A DNA stretch of 64,000 bases from Hemerocallis citrina (lineage: Eukaryota > Streptophyta > Magnoliopsida > Asparagales > Asphodelaceae). The position numbers were made by a program, and so were the translations under genes. The stretch lies in NCBI GenBank assembly GCA_017893485.1, contig CM030364.1, forward strand, positions 44,432,754 through 44,496,753. The letters are read 5' to 3'. Positions 9,545 through 20,255 of the stretch are shown here, in pieces. Positions within the stretch are counted from its first letter, which is position 1. Each line of letters starts with the position of its first letter. The notes beneath the pieces are model-generated. The model was not told where the DNA came from and ran no database searches. It saw nothing but the letters and a program-made list of their open reading frames with translations.

Positions 9545-10381
9545 TGTTTTGTAAAACCCTGAATGTCCCCCAGTACTTGAGGCATGAAGATAAAAAAATC
9601 AAATTATTCACACTTATAGTTGGACTGATCAAAATCTTTCCCTTGTAATACCAAATGCCATTCAATTTCTTCAACAGTACATGATCCAATTGGCCATTGT
9701 GCATCTTTTCTTGCAATGTAGTAAAGTAGGGATCTTGTAAAACAATAAGCTTCACCTCCTCTAACCATTGGAGTACTACAAAAGTGATTTCGTAGCAAGT
9801 ATCCTGCTCTCATTCTTTCCTAGATAAACAATCAACTACTTTATTTTCTACTCCCTTCTTGTACTCAACAGTGACGGTAAACCCCAACAATTTCTAGAGC
9901 CATTTCTCCTGAATCTCAGTGTTAATACGTTGATCCAAAATATTCTTTATACTATGCTGATCAGTCTTATTGACAGAAGAGTTACCAAGTAAATACTATC
10001 TCCATTGCTTAACTACTTGTAACATAACCAATACTTCCTTCTCATATATAGATAAAAATAGAGTTTTACCTTTCAAACACTTACTCATATAGGCTACGAG
10101 TTGAGAATCTTGTATGAGAACAGCTCCAATTCCTCATTGAGAAGCATTTGTCTCCACAACAAAAGGTTTAGAAAAATCAGGGGCCTTCAAAACTGGAGTT
10201 GTAGTCATTGCTTTTATGAGTGCAACAAATGTAGTGGCAGTAGCTGAGGACCATTTAAAGCATTATTCTTCAACAACTGAGTGAGTGGAGCAGCAACTCC
10301 ACCATAATTCTTAACAAATTTCCTAAAGTATTCTGTTAAACCAAGAAGTCCTCTCAATTCTTTTACTGTATTTGGCTCTGG
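9545..10381 (-). pseudogene. Gypsy RNase H region, heavily degraded
   Basis: Scattered frames still resemble the gypsy RNase H and its end, for example DQHSIKNILDQRI, a QEKWL segment broken by a stop, and VVDCLSRK, on the minus strand between 10300 and 9800. There are several stops and frame changes. Confidence 0.7.
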
Positions 10382-11017
10382 CTAGCTTTCAACTGCTTGA
10401 ATCTTGCTCGAATCCACAACTATACCCTCTAAACCGATTATATGCCCCAAATAACCAACTGTTTCTTGGCCAAAACTGCATTTACTCTCATTAGCAATTA
10501 ACTGATTAGAGCTCAAAACTTCCAAGGTTTGAGATAAGTGTTTGAGATGACTTTCCCATGTTGGACTGTAGACTAAAATGTCATCGAAGAGTACTAACAC
10601 AAATTTCCTCAAGTAATCTTTAAAAATCTCATTCATGGGACATTGGAAGGTTGTGGGAGCATTAGTAATTCCAAAAGGCATCACCAAAAACTCAAAATGC
10701 CCATGATGTGTTCGGAATGCAGTCTTGGGAATGTCAGTTTCTCTCACTCTTATTTGATGATAGCCCAATCTTAAATCAATCTTTGAAAAATACCTTGCAC
10801 CATTCAACTCATATATAACATGAATTGGGAACTTGGCATTGATAGTTTGGTTGTTTAAAGCTCTATAATCCACACATAAACGCCAACTTCCATCAGTTTT
10901 TTTAAGCAAGATTATGGGTGATGCATAGGGGCTGCTACTAGGTCTTAGCATCTCTTTCACTTGCTTTTCAATCTCATTCTTGTGGTAGTATGGATGTTTA
11001 TAGGGTCTACTATACAT
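10382..11017 (-). pseudogene. Gypsy reverse transcriptase
   Basis: About 211 codons without a stop, covering [34 protein letters not shown] (first catalytic Asp), [16 protein letters not shown] and FDDILVYSP (the xxDD motif). Catalytic residues look intact, but the frame is closed at both ends by mutations and the element has no intact pol. Confidence 0.9.
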
Positions 11018-11373
11018 GAGTTTCTATCTTCAATTAAAGGTATTTGATAATCTACTTCTCTCTACAGATGTAACCCAATTTGATTAAGAAACACTTATGG
11101 AAACCCCTGCAGTACCTTTTGGATATCCTCAGTAAAAATACTGAGCTTGGACAAGCTATTAGCCTCCTCCTTCTTTCTTAGTACTCCTCGAACTTGAATC
11201 ATGTAAGCTTGGCAAACAAAACTTCCCATTCTTACCAACTCCTCAGCCTCCATGAAATGTAGTTGATGATTTAAAATTCCCTGTAGCCTTTTCATTACAC
11301 CTGCAACTCTGAAGTCCATGGTCATGATGCTAAAATCCATCGTAACTGGACCTAAGGACCTCAACCAATGTGC
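11018..11373 (-). pseudogene. Gypsy pol linker between protease and RT
   Basis: A short open frame (11095-11364) with no key motif lies where the protease-RT linker is expected. It is bounded by stops. Confidence 0.5.
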
Positions 11374-11631
11374 TCATAATACCATTTGGGAAGGACCTAA
11401 TGGTAAGAGCAATAGTTCAGCTTGTAAGTTTACACCTTGGACCAAGAAACCCACATTTTTCACCTTCCCTTCACTAAACATGCTTTGGCCATTAGCTAAT
11501 ATAACTTTATAACGAGGCTCCTTCCTGATATGCAAATTAGCCTTCACTGCAGTTTGAGGATCAAGGTAGTTGTGTGTAGACCTAGTATCAATCAAAATGT
11601 TGACTTCTCTGCCATTGATTTTGTCATTCAC
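11374..11631 (-). pseudogene. Gypsy aspartic protease, active-site loop altered
   Basis: The frame has VNILIDTRSTHNYLDP, where plant gypsy proteases have DTGS/DSGST. The Gly after the catalytic Asp is Arg here, which should abolish activity. LANGQSM and a VNLQAELLLLPL segment follow, as in the family. Confidence 0.82.
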
Positions 11632-12777
11632 ATGCCTGGTTTGAGGATAAACTTGAGTACCAACGAAAGCATGGAATGATTTTTCAGGTTGAAGAGTAGT
11701 TTGTATGGGGGTTTAGGTGGTTTCCTAAGTAATTACAGCTTCAAATTTAGCTTCTTCTTCATCTTCATAATCCAAACCTTCCAAAAAATAAAACTTTCGA
11801 GTTTTACATCGATAGCCCTGTGTATACTTTTCATCACAATTGAAACACAACCCCTTAGCTTTGCTTTCTCTCATCTATTGAATTTGCAGCTGTTGAGGAA
11901 CAAAATTTCTATATTGAACTTGACTCATTCCCTCTAGCAGACTGTATAATATTAGGAGTGGTGGATATAGTCAGTTTGAGTAATGGGGGTGTATAGCTCT
12001 TCTTCATACATGCCAATTTATCTTCAAATCCCCTAGCCAACCCAATTGCCTCATTAACATGTTTAGGTGTCTGAGACTTGACATCCCATCGGATCTCGTC
12101 CCTTAAACCACGGATGAAAGTACTCAGGAAATGAGCTTTGGGCCAGTCCTCAACAAGATGAGAGAGTCTATCAAACTCTTGCACATACAATTCGAGATCA
12201 CCTTTTTGCTACAACATAGATAAGATTCCATTATAATCTTGAAACTCGGCTAGCCCAAACCTAGTAAGTAATTTCTCAAGAAATCCTGGCCAGGTAACTT
12301 CGTGATTCTTGGGTTTTACATGCCTACAAAATCATTGAGCTACTCTACCCCTTAAATTTAGAGAAGCATACCTCAATTTATGAGAATATGGAATCTCATA
12401 AAATTTCAAAAACTGTTCAACTCCACAAATCCATTCTGTTGTATTCCTTTCTTGAAATATGGGAAATTCCACCTTAAACGGTGTTCGTATCATGTTTCCA
12501 CAATCTCCTCTCCCTTTAGCATTAAAAATGGTGGAGTTAGGGTTAGATACCTCTCTTATCGGAACTTGATGTGGTGAAGATTGAGGCATCTGCTGCAGAG
12601 TCTACTGAGAAACTCCTGATTATATCCCTTCTATCCGAGAATCCATTGCCTCCAACTTCCCAACGATGAGCCCAAGTTGTACTTGGACCGATGCCATTTG
12701 GCTTTTCAGGTCGGTTACCTCGACCTCGATCGTCGCCGTGCTTCCTTCATCACGACCATCGCCGTCGCCAATATCCA
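11632..12777 (-). pseudogene. Gypsy gag remnants
   Basis: Two recognisable pieces: 12332-12589 (RTPFKVEFPIFQERNTTEWI, a retrotransposon gag N-part) and 11909-12190 (YVQEFDRLSHLVEDWPKAHFL and FIRGLRDEIRWDV, the core of the gag domain). A coiled segment ending KLEAMDSRIEGI lies just before them and ends in a stop near 12625. Stops and frameshifts separate the parts. Confidence 0.8.
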
Positions 12778-12789
12778 GCTTTGATACTA
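12778..12789 (-). promoter_or_regulatory. Primer-binding site, initiator tRNA-Met type
   Basis: The minus strand reads TAGTATCAAAGC, two changes from the usual plant TGGTATCAGAGC that pairs with the 3' end of initiator tRNA-Met. Both changes are C-to-T type decay. Confidence 0.7.
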
Positions 12790-13152
12790 CCGAGTCAGGA
12801 TTTGGATTCCTTGACGAATTCGATCTGGCATTAAAGGCGATTTCAAGATCTAGGGTTAAGACGAGCTAATTTGGGAAGAAAATGGTTGATTTTATTGATA
12901 TATGAATCTTTAGTACAACTGGGTATTTATAAGAGGTTATGGGAGTTTCGCTACAGGACAACAATGAGCACGTGCAAAGCGCATTATTACATACTCACCA
13001 TATACCTATTCAAAAGAAAAAGTGCATAGAGCACATAAAAAACAGATACTCTCAACTAAACTGATACAGACTCAACAACAGCAATATTTGCAGTGGTTTC
13101 TGATTACTCAGAACACTCTGACGAGTGCAGGATCACTCTGACATCCCTAACA
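12790..13152 (-). repeat. 5' LTR of the decayed gypsy element (about 363 bp)
   Basis: On the minus strand it begins TGTTAGGGATGTCAGAG and holds CTTATAAATACCC (TATA) and AATAAAATC (polyadenylation signal). The inner end is placed next to the primer site and is uncertain by several bases because the terminal CA is not clear. The other LTR is outside the window. Confidence 0.65.
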
Positions 13153-14092
13153 ATAAATTGGATTCTGATTGAATTATTAATATTCATTGCAGTTAGTAAT
13201 ACAAATAATTAGTAAAAAAAGAATAGGTTTTCTTGAATATGGATCAAACCATCAAGCTGCACAAACTCGCGCATTTAATCTCCAAGCAAATATGGAATTA
13301 GAAGTGGAAAAGTATCGAATAATGAATATTATGAGATAGGATGAGCAAAAGCCAATTTAATTAATATGAAAAGATAGAGCAAAGTAGGGAGCGTATCTGA
13401 ATTTAAGGAGGCCCTAAGCAAATTTTAAAATGAGACCTTTTGCAAGTTTACAAAATAAAAAATGAGAATTATTAAAATATAAACAAACTTTGAGCTTTGG
13501 AGGACAAACTACTTAAATGAAATTAAATTTATATATATACATCCTTCCAAAAAAAATATTAATTGATAACGTACGCATTTTTCATAAATGATTAAGTGAT
13601 TTCTGGTTCTGGTAGTGGTCTGGATTAAGAAGATTTCAATAATCAAGATGAAGAACACTAGAATGCAAAAGATGAAAAGAAAAGTTGGGACGTGAGATGG
13701 AGAAAAATCATGAGAATGCAAATCGTCCAAATAAGAAAAGATGGAGAGCAATCAGGTGACGACGGTCGGGTTGCCTTTCCTTTTTTCTTTTTTTCTCTTC
13801 TTTTTTTATAAAAATAACAGTGAATATATATATATATTTTAAATGGGCCCCTAAAAGATTTGGGGGCCAAAGCAGCAGCTTTGGCTGCTTGGGCCCAAAT
13901 CCGCTAGTGGAGCAAAGAAAGAAAGAGAAATAAGAAAAGACACAGCAAAGAAAGAAAGAGAAATAAGACTTTTACATAATCAAAATTCCAAATAGTATAA
14001 AGGTAAAAGGCCTATTGAGTCAGTATACCAGGAGCTCAAGGTAAATAGCCCATGAGAAGTAATATAGCCCAAATGCCAGGGGCCAAACTTTT

Positions 14093-14390
14093 TCATAAGG
14101 AGGATGTTTATTAGTACATTTTTATTTTTGTTTTTGTTTTTGTTTTTGTTTTTGTTTTCAAGAGGACTCAAAAGTACCATCCGTATATCATTAATTAGGA
14201 ATTAACGAAATAAAGCAACAAAACGGTTACAACAGAAATTAAAAATCAAACCAAAGAAATGTCAAAGGGCTAACTTTTTTACAAGGAAGATGTTTATTAG
14301 TAGGTTCGTCTTCTTTTTTAAATACTTTTTTTGAATGCAAAGAGGATTCAGAAGAGCCATCCGTATCTCATTAATTATAGTTTAACAAAA
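14093..14390 (+). repeat. Degenerate tandem duplication of about 180 bp
   Basis: AAGGAGGATGTTTATTAGTA with GGACTCAAAAGTACCATCCG near 14096-14180 recurs as AAGGAAGATGTTTATTAGTA with GGATTCAGAAGAGCCATCCG at 14283-14361. The first copy has a (GTTTTT)n tract at about 14125-14157. Confidence 0.7.
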
Positions 14391-14549
14391 TAAAACAAGA
14401 AAACAGTTAAAACTTAAATAAAAACCAAAAACAAAATAAAAAAGACAGAAAAGAAAATAGGCAGTATCTGCATGTCGAGGGGACAAAAACCCCAGAGACT
14501 AGAGCGAATTAACAGATAGTACAATTAAAGTCCTTCAAGTAGCCAAACC

Positions 14550-14921
14550 ATGCAGCAGCAAAAAGTACTCTCCATTCTCAATTGCAAGCTCAGAAGCTTA
14601 ATTATAGCCTCACCTCCTCTACGCAATCTTTCCCTACTCTCCTCCACCATCACTCTCAGTCACTCTCCATACAGTCACCCTTCAGCACTTCTCCAAACAA
14701 TCTATTCACCACGCCATCCCCGTCCCTCCTCTCCAACATTCTGCTCTTCTCACCTACACAGTCATTCCCTACAGTGCTTCTCCTTCATCAATTCTGTCCT
14801 CTCTTTGGAACCTCTCAACATCCATGCGCAGTCGTTTCATTGCACTTGCTCATCCTGCCTATACCAAAATCAAATTTCAAATTTTCTTTATGTAGTTGGT
14901 TTGTTTTATTTCTTGGCTTAG
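14550..14921 (+). CDS. Weak ORF, possible N-terminal gene fragment
   Basis: An ATG-started frame of 123 codons, rich in Ser, Leu, His and Pro, beginning MQQQKVLSILNCKLRSL. The first 40 residues (basic, hydroxylated, no acidic residue) could be an organelle targeting peptide, but I recognise no domain after it and an overlapping second frame of similar length exists. It is followed by A-rich low-complexity sequence. It could be a fragment of a gene, or chance. Confidence 0.2.
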   Translation: MQQQKVLSILNCKLRSLIIASPPLRNLSLLSSTITLSHSPYSHPSALLQTIYSPRHPRPSSPTFCSSHLHSHSLQCFSFINSVLSLEPLNIHAQSFHCTCSSCLYQNQISNFLYVVGLFYFLA

Positions 14922-15235
14922 CCCAAAATAAAAAATAAAAAAAAAAAAAACCTTTTTATAAGGACCAAAACTAATTTCAACCTTCTTCTTCTTCTTCTTC
15001 TTCTTCATAAATTAAAAAAATAATAAAAAAACTAATTTCAACCATGTATTTTAAAATCAAGTTATGCTGACTATTCATTTCTAACCAATCCCCGTACTAA
15101 ATCTTATCCACACATTTTAAAGTATTTTTTCTTCAACAGACACATTTTAAATCATTTATGTCGATGTCAAACACTTACAGTATAAGTGGCAAGATTTTTC
15201 ACTCTTAAGTGAGATATGTTAAACGATTATTTATA

Positions 15236-15689
15236 TGAACCCTAAGACCTTTGAATCGACATGATAATTACTAATAGAACATGTTAGAGGGGAATAGAAG
15301 AATACCTCCCTCCATAGTGCTTTCTGATCTTGCTGAAGGCTGCTTCTGCGACGGTTGCTTGGATCTGTTGAAGAACTTTATTGGAGAAATTCAGCTTCTC
15401 TCTCCTTGCCTATAAACCCTTATGTTATCTGTTTTTTTTAGTTGCTTTTTGTGATGGCCGAAAAGCATTATTTATAGGTGGGGAGAGGGCCGACTTTTTC
15501 ATTAGGGTTTCTTTAGATTCAATCTCAACCGTCCATCGAGGTAGAGTTAAGGGAAAACAACTCCTTTTAGTAGCCATTTCTGAATAAGGATAGCACGTAT
15601 CCATGATTAACGGGATTCCTATTAGACCAGATCATGGGAAGGAAAAATACTTGCGGGTCAAGTAAGGACCCTCAAGTAATTTACTTACA
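15236..15689 (-). repeat. 3' LTR of the copia element
   Basis: On the minus strand it begins TGTAAGTAAATTACTTGAGG and ends GGGTTCA. It carries CTATAAATAATG (TATA). A polypurine tract (AAGTGGGAAAT) lies just upstream on the minus strand at 15690-15700. Confidence 0.9.
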
Positions 15690-15719
15690 ATTTCCCACTT
15701 GGTCGTTAGAAAGATCCAT

Positions 15720-16075
15720 TAAGGTTTTTCATTTAGGAAACATAAGGCGCGCATGAAGTGTTAAACCTATCTTTAGTTGGTTTTCATAAGTGCCTTGGTT
15801 AGTCTTGTAGTCAATGAGAGTCATGGCGGTCACATATCATTCTGCAGCATAATCCCTTCCATGTACTATATCATTAACGACCTTCATAATTAGGCTATAA
15901 GCAGGAGTTTTCATAATGGTCCCATAATGTCTTTGGAAAGACAAATTCTGTTATCATATATATATATCCAATAAAGATATGTGTACACAATGAAAAGCAG
16001 AATAGAAAAGATGTAGAAGTCTTATTAAGAGCTGAATAAAATGTCAAATACAGGCATAATAAATAGCAGATGAAT
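15720..16075 (-). other. Copia 3' untranslated region
   Basis: Non-coding stretch between the end of the RNase H frame and the polypurine tract. Nothing else is recognised. Confidence 0.5.
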
Positions 16076-17640
16076 AGGAGCTATCTTCAAGACCCATGCT
16101 TTCAGTGTGTTTATGAAAAGGCTTTGGAGGTAGTCCTTTTGTAAATATATCTGCAACCATGTCTTCCGTACCTATTTGTTCAATGAAAACCATTCCTCTT
16201 CTAACATCTTATTTCAGTGATAGATATTTAAGGTCCATGTGTTTTGCTCCCTTAGATATTCTGTCGTGCTTGGAGAAAAATATTGCAGCATTATTGTCAC
16301 AGTAAAGAGTTAAAGGCTTAGAGATGAGCTCAAAGACCCGAACTCAGAGACGAAATTCCGCAACCATGCACCCTGATTAGCAGCCTCATAACATGCCACA
16401 AATTTAGCCTCCATAGTAGATTTGTAGAGCAACTCGGATTTCTGGTTTTTCCATGATACTGCACCTCCAGCTAGGAGATTCACAGAGCCAAGTGTGCAAT
16501 GTCTAGTGATAGGACACCCACCAAAATCTGAATATGAAAATCCATCCATCTGTAGATGTGTTGTATGTAAGCATGAAATTCCTTTTTCCTTTTAACTATC
16601 TCAACAACTTTCTTTGCAGCTTGCCAATGAGCGAGTCCTGGGTTACTTTGAAATCTGGTCAGCATGTCAACTGCATGGCTAATATCAGATCTGGTGCAAA
16701 CCTGTGCATACATCAAACTCCGAACAAGAGAAGCATAAGGATAACTTTCCATTTCTTTTCATTCCAAGTCATTCTGTAGACATTGCTTAAGATCAAGCCT
16801 GTCTCCTTTATGCAATGGAACAACACTAGAAGAACATGCCATCATGCCAAAACTTTTTAGAACTTTATCAATATATGCTTTCTGTGACAATCCCAAAATC
16901 CCATGTGATCTATCACGGAATATCTCTATTCCTATCACATAGGATGCCTCACCTAGATCTTTCATTTCGAAGTTCTTAAAAAGATAATCTTTAGTCTCAT
17001 GTAATAGACCAAGATCATTGTTGGCTAATAAGATGTCATCAACATACAGTATCAAAAATATGAACTTACTCCACTGATCGTGAGATATATACATGGATCA
17101 ACTAAGTTTTCTTTGAAACCAAAATCCGTGATGGTTTCATCAAATTTTAGATATCATTGTCTCGAGGCTTGTTTCAATCCATAAAGTGATTTCTTAAGCT
17201 TGCATAACTTGTCTTCCTGACCTTCGATTATGAAGCCTTCAGGTTGATGCATGTAGACTTCTTCTTTCAAGTCTCCATTCAAAAAGACAGTTTTCACACC
17301 CATTTGATGTAACTCGAGATCATAATGAGCTACTAACGCCATGATAATTCTGAGAGAATCTTTCCTAGACACAGGGGAAAAGGTCTCTGTATAATCGATA
17401 CCCTCTTTCTGATTAAAACATTTGGCCACAAGTCTAGCTTTATGTCATTCTATATTGCCCTTATAGTCATGTTTGGTCTTGAAGACCCACTTATACCCGA
17501 CTGGTTTGTGTCCTGGAGGCAATTGAACAACGTCAAAACTTGATTTTCAGCCATAGATTTTAATTCATCCTTCATGGCATCAATCCACTTATTAGAATTA
17601 GCATTTTTGAGGTCATGTGAATGCGATACCAGGTCTTTAA
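16076..17640 (-). pseudogene. Copia reverse transcriptase and RNase H, fragmented
   Basis: Minus-strand pieces in order: 17644-17450 (RT start region with NANSNKWIDAMKDELKSM), 17429-17154 (KEGIDYTETFSPV, then VKTVFLNGDLKEEVYM and KKSLYGLKQASRQ), 17094-16759 (LILYVDDILLANND), 16752-16480 (YPYASLVRSLMYA) and 16549-16310 (RNase H with SELLYKSTMEAKFVA). A degraded C-terminal tail with ADIFTKGLPP-like sequence reaches about 16080. The YVDD motif is intact, but the Asp of the usual DVKTAFLNG motif is Gly. Stops separate the parts. Confidence 0.88.
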
Positions 17641-17689
17641 TCATCCCAATATCACATTCTACTCACTACAAGAAAATAGTTTTACACCG

Positions 17690-17845
17690 GCGTTTCTACT
17701 CTGGCATTTTGGTAGAAACGCCGCTGTAGAAACCAGGTAATTTGGCAGGAGAAAAAATTACAGCTCTACACCGGCGTATGTGAAAAACGTCGGTGTATGT
17801 ACGTATACACCGGCATTTTCGAGTTAAAACGCCGGTGTATGAGAA
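17690..17845. repeat. Left subterminal CCGGCG repeats of the CACTA element
   Basis: Copies such as CACCGGCGTTTCTAC, AAACGCCGCTGTAG, ACACCGGCGTATGTG, CACCGGCATTTTC and AAACGCCGGTGTATG in both orientations. In En/Spm such repeats are bound by the TNPA-type protein. Confidence 0.85.
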
Positions 17846-18187
17846 GGATAAGTGAAATACTCCAGTTTCTATCGCTCTCATTTTCCTTTATTTCCCCCCT
17901 TCCCCCAATTTTTCACTCTCTCTCTCTCTCCATCTCCCTCCTCCCCAATCGGAAACCCCCATCCCTTCCCCCGCCCCCCTCTTCCGATGTTGCCGCCTCC
18001 TCCCCCGCTGTCGGTGGTTCCCTCATCGCTGCCCCCCTAACCTGCCGTCGGCCCTTCCCCCATCGCCGCCCCGTCCTCCGCCGTCGCCCCTTCCCCCCAT
18101 CGCCACCCCATCTCCGCGCCCCTCCCCCGCCATCGCCCCAATTGAGCTGCCTTCTCCACTTATAAGGTTAGGGTTTCTTCTCTCGCC

Positions 18188-18381
18188 ATAGGGAAACCCG
18201 GTCGAGGCCGGCGGTCGACCCGATCGCCGTCCGGTTCTGGCTCATCTTCCCGCTCTCGCTGAAGCTCCGGTTCGGATTCGCGCTCGCGCTCCCGATCGCA
18301 CTCCAAGTCATTCACTTCGTCATCTTCGCCTTCTCGAAGCGGCAGCTCTCTTAGCCGATCCCCGCTGCCCTAGCGTCGAAG
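18188..18381 (+). pseudogene. Captured first exon of an SR45/RNPS1-like splicing factor gene
   Basis: From ATA at 18188 (where a start ATG would be expected) the frame reads GKPGRGRRSTRSPSGSGSSS and continues as a Ser/Arg-rich region with SDSRSRSRSHSKS and SSSSPSRSGSSLSRSP, then meets GAAG|GTAATC at 18381, a 5' splice site. The order resembles the N-terminal RS region of plant SR45 (an RNPS1-type exon junction factor). The leader GGTTAGGGTTTCTTCTCTCGCC before it looks like a plant 5' UTR. Stops at 18260 (TGA) and 18371 (TAG) and the lost ATG make it non-coding. The capture is inferred; the RRM domain is absent. Confidence 0.65.
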
Positions 18382-19914
18382 GTAATCTTCAAATTCTTAC
18401 GAAATTTGAAATTTTTGGCTTAGTAGATGTAATTGATGTGTTTGTTGTGTAATTGAGGAATGTGGTGCGATTTGGATAGAATAGAACTGGAAAGTTTAGG
18501 AATTTAGGGGTAATTTCTAGAAAATGTGTGCAATGCTGTAATTTACAATAGAAGCATGTAGAATTTGGAGGGAGAGGGGGGACACAATCAGTATTAGCTA
18601 AAAAATTACATTTTTTGTTGTTGAAAGAGATGGTGTCGTGGTTATATAGAATGGTGTGGGCATTTGTGTGAAAGCTTAATGGGTGATTAATTCTAAAAAA
18701 AGGAACACAATTTTAGTCATGGGTTCATATGTTTGTCAGTGATTAGTTATTCGTATGTATCCGCCCTTATTTTTTTTGGGTGCAACTTTGTTGTTTTTAT
18801 TTTAATTATTTTTAACAATAATTATTATTTTATTTTAATTTTTTTTGGGTGCATTATTTATATTATCTAAGACCTAAAGTGATGATGAGATTGTTTTTTC
18901 TCATTGGTTTTAAGTGATGATGAGATAGATTATGTAACTGAAGTTGCATACTATGATTTACAGAGGAGTGACTAGTGATGAAATAATCCTGTATGAACTT
19001 ATGTTGTATCATTTGGTTAATTTGGTGTTTGTGAAACTCACTCAAATACTTTCTTTCGGTTTGCTATTTCTCTTCTTTGATATATGGGTTGGTTGGTTTT
19101 CTGTTGGATTGCCTTTGTATTGCTGAATGAGTTAGTAGACTTTGTATTTGGTTTTCATAACTAGTATATGATATAGGAGTTGGTTAATGTTTTTGATACA
19201 CTGGTGGTTATCATATATACTGTCTGTAGGTGGTTATCATATATACTGTCTGTAGGTTTCTGATCTACTGGATATTTCTTTTTATATGTAAATTATAAGT
19301 GAGTATAGCTTTAGTCATGTAATTGTCTGAAATTGACGGATATCTAGCTATCCCAGGAACTTGCTCATATAAGTAGGTGATATACTATATCTAAAATTGA
19401 ACTCCTGAGTAGTTTGTCAAAATGAAGGCAACTAGTTTTTGTAATTGAGAACTGGGTTTTAAAATGAGATTGTTCTTTCTCATTGGTTTTAAGTGATGAT
19501 GAGATGGATTATGTAACTGAAGTTGCATACTATGATTTACAGAGGAGTGACTAGTGATGAAATAATCCTGTTTGAACTTATGTTGTAGTTTCAATTGACA
19601 GTTATCTCATGAGTATTATAAAAGTATAAGTTTCATCTCAGTTAGTATCTTGTTTGCCTGAATTTGACAGTGAAAATAATCTTTTTCACTCTTTATAACT
19701 CAATATTTTGAACTCCATATTTTGGTTATGAATGTGGTGAGATCACATTATTATGTTTATGAGATTACAATTTGATGATATTATACTATTATGCTTCATT
19801 CATATTTTATTGGGGCTCTTTTAGTTTTGCAATTGGTTTTGATTGCCAGAGTGTTCAAGGGTTATTATTATTTTTTTTAAATTTTAAATTTTAAATTTTT
19901 AAAATATATATATA
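18382..19914 (+). other. AT-rich interior of the CACTA element
   Basis: Intron-like, T-rich sequence after the captured splice site, with no coding potential seen. A 125-bp segment at about 18885-19009 (GAGATTGTT..., GAAGTTGCATACTATGATTT) is repeated at 19465-19589, 579 bp away, with few changes. TGGTTATCATATATACTGTC is repeated in tandem at 19205-19256. Confidence 0.7.
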
Positions 19915-20252
19915 TATATCTACCCCGGTGTTTTTACAAGCGCCGGGGTAGCTTTCAGCAAAAAAATGGTAGTCTATACCGGCGTTTTAAAAACGCCGGT
20001 GTAGGTGATGACCGAGAACAGTACTTCCAAACGAAACCACCCTTTCGGTGGCATTTTTCAACCACCGGTGTAGTTTTAACCTATACCGGCATTCGTAAAA
20101 AATGCCGGGGAATGTCCCTAAGCTACAACGACACACGATTCAGCGACACTTGCACCGGCGATTTATAAAATGCCGGTGGCATCTACAGCGGGGTTTAAAA
20201 ATGCCGGTATATGTGCAAAAAAATGCCGGTAAAGACTGTTAGTCTTGTAGTG
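19915..20252. repeat. Right subterminal repeats of the CACTA element
   Basis: At least eight CCGGCGTT / AACGCCGG / TGCCGG motifs in both orientations up to the terminal TAGTG, mirroring the left end. Confidence 0.85.
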
Positions 20253-20255
20253 ACT

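Larger units (their letters stand above)
8731..13152 (-). mobile_element. Decayed Ty3/gypsy retrotransposon, cut by the left Tat-like element
   Basis: Reading on the minus strand from 13152: 5' LTR, primer site, gag remnants, protease, reverse transcriptase, RNase H remnant, integrase core, and an integrase C-terminal part that stops at 8731, where the other element has inserted. The rest of the gene and its 3' LTR should lie left of the window. Domain order PR-RT-RH-IN is gypsy type; integrase and RT motifs resemble chromoviruses, but the chromodomain itself is missing here. Many stops and frameshifts make it non-functional. Confidence 0.88.
13153..15235. other. Unassigned spacer with short repeats
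   Basis: No convincing gene. It contains GGGGGCCAAAGCAGCAGC, an apparent repeat edge near 13860; a local duplication AGCAAAGAAAGAAAGAGAAA near 13911 and 13945; a duplicated 180-bp segment; and one weak ORF, each listed separately. From 14930 on it is AT-rich with a (TTC)n run. Confidence 0.5.
17664..20252 (+). mobile_element. Non-autonomous CACTA transposon (2,589 bp) with 3-bp target duplication ACT
   Basis: Ends are CACTACAAGAAAATAG and CTAACAGTCTTGTAGTG-type inverse (minus-strand CACTACAAGACTAACAG), flanked by ACT at 17661-17663 and 20253-20255. Both ends hold clustered CCGGCGTTT / AAACGCCGG subterminal repeats. The interior has a CT-rich leader-like stretch (17880-18160), a captured exon (18188-18381), its intron-like AT-rich follow-on and an internal duplication. 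No transposase is encoded, so it depends on a TNPD-type transposase in trans. Inserted in the copia element. Confidence 0.93.

Noticed and set aside
17797..18165. Pro/Ser-rich ORF in the CACTA element
   Set aside because: CT-rich leader sequence without a domain; it is stop-poor by composition.
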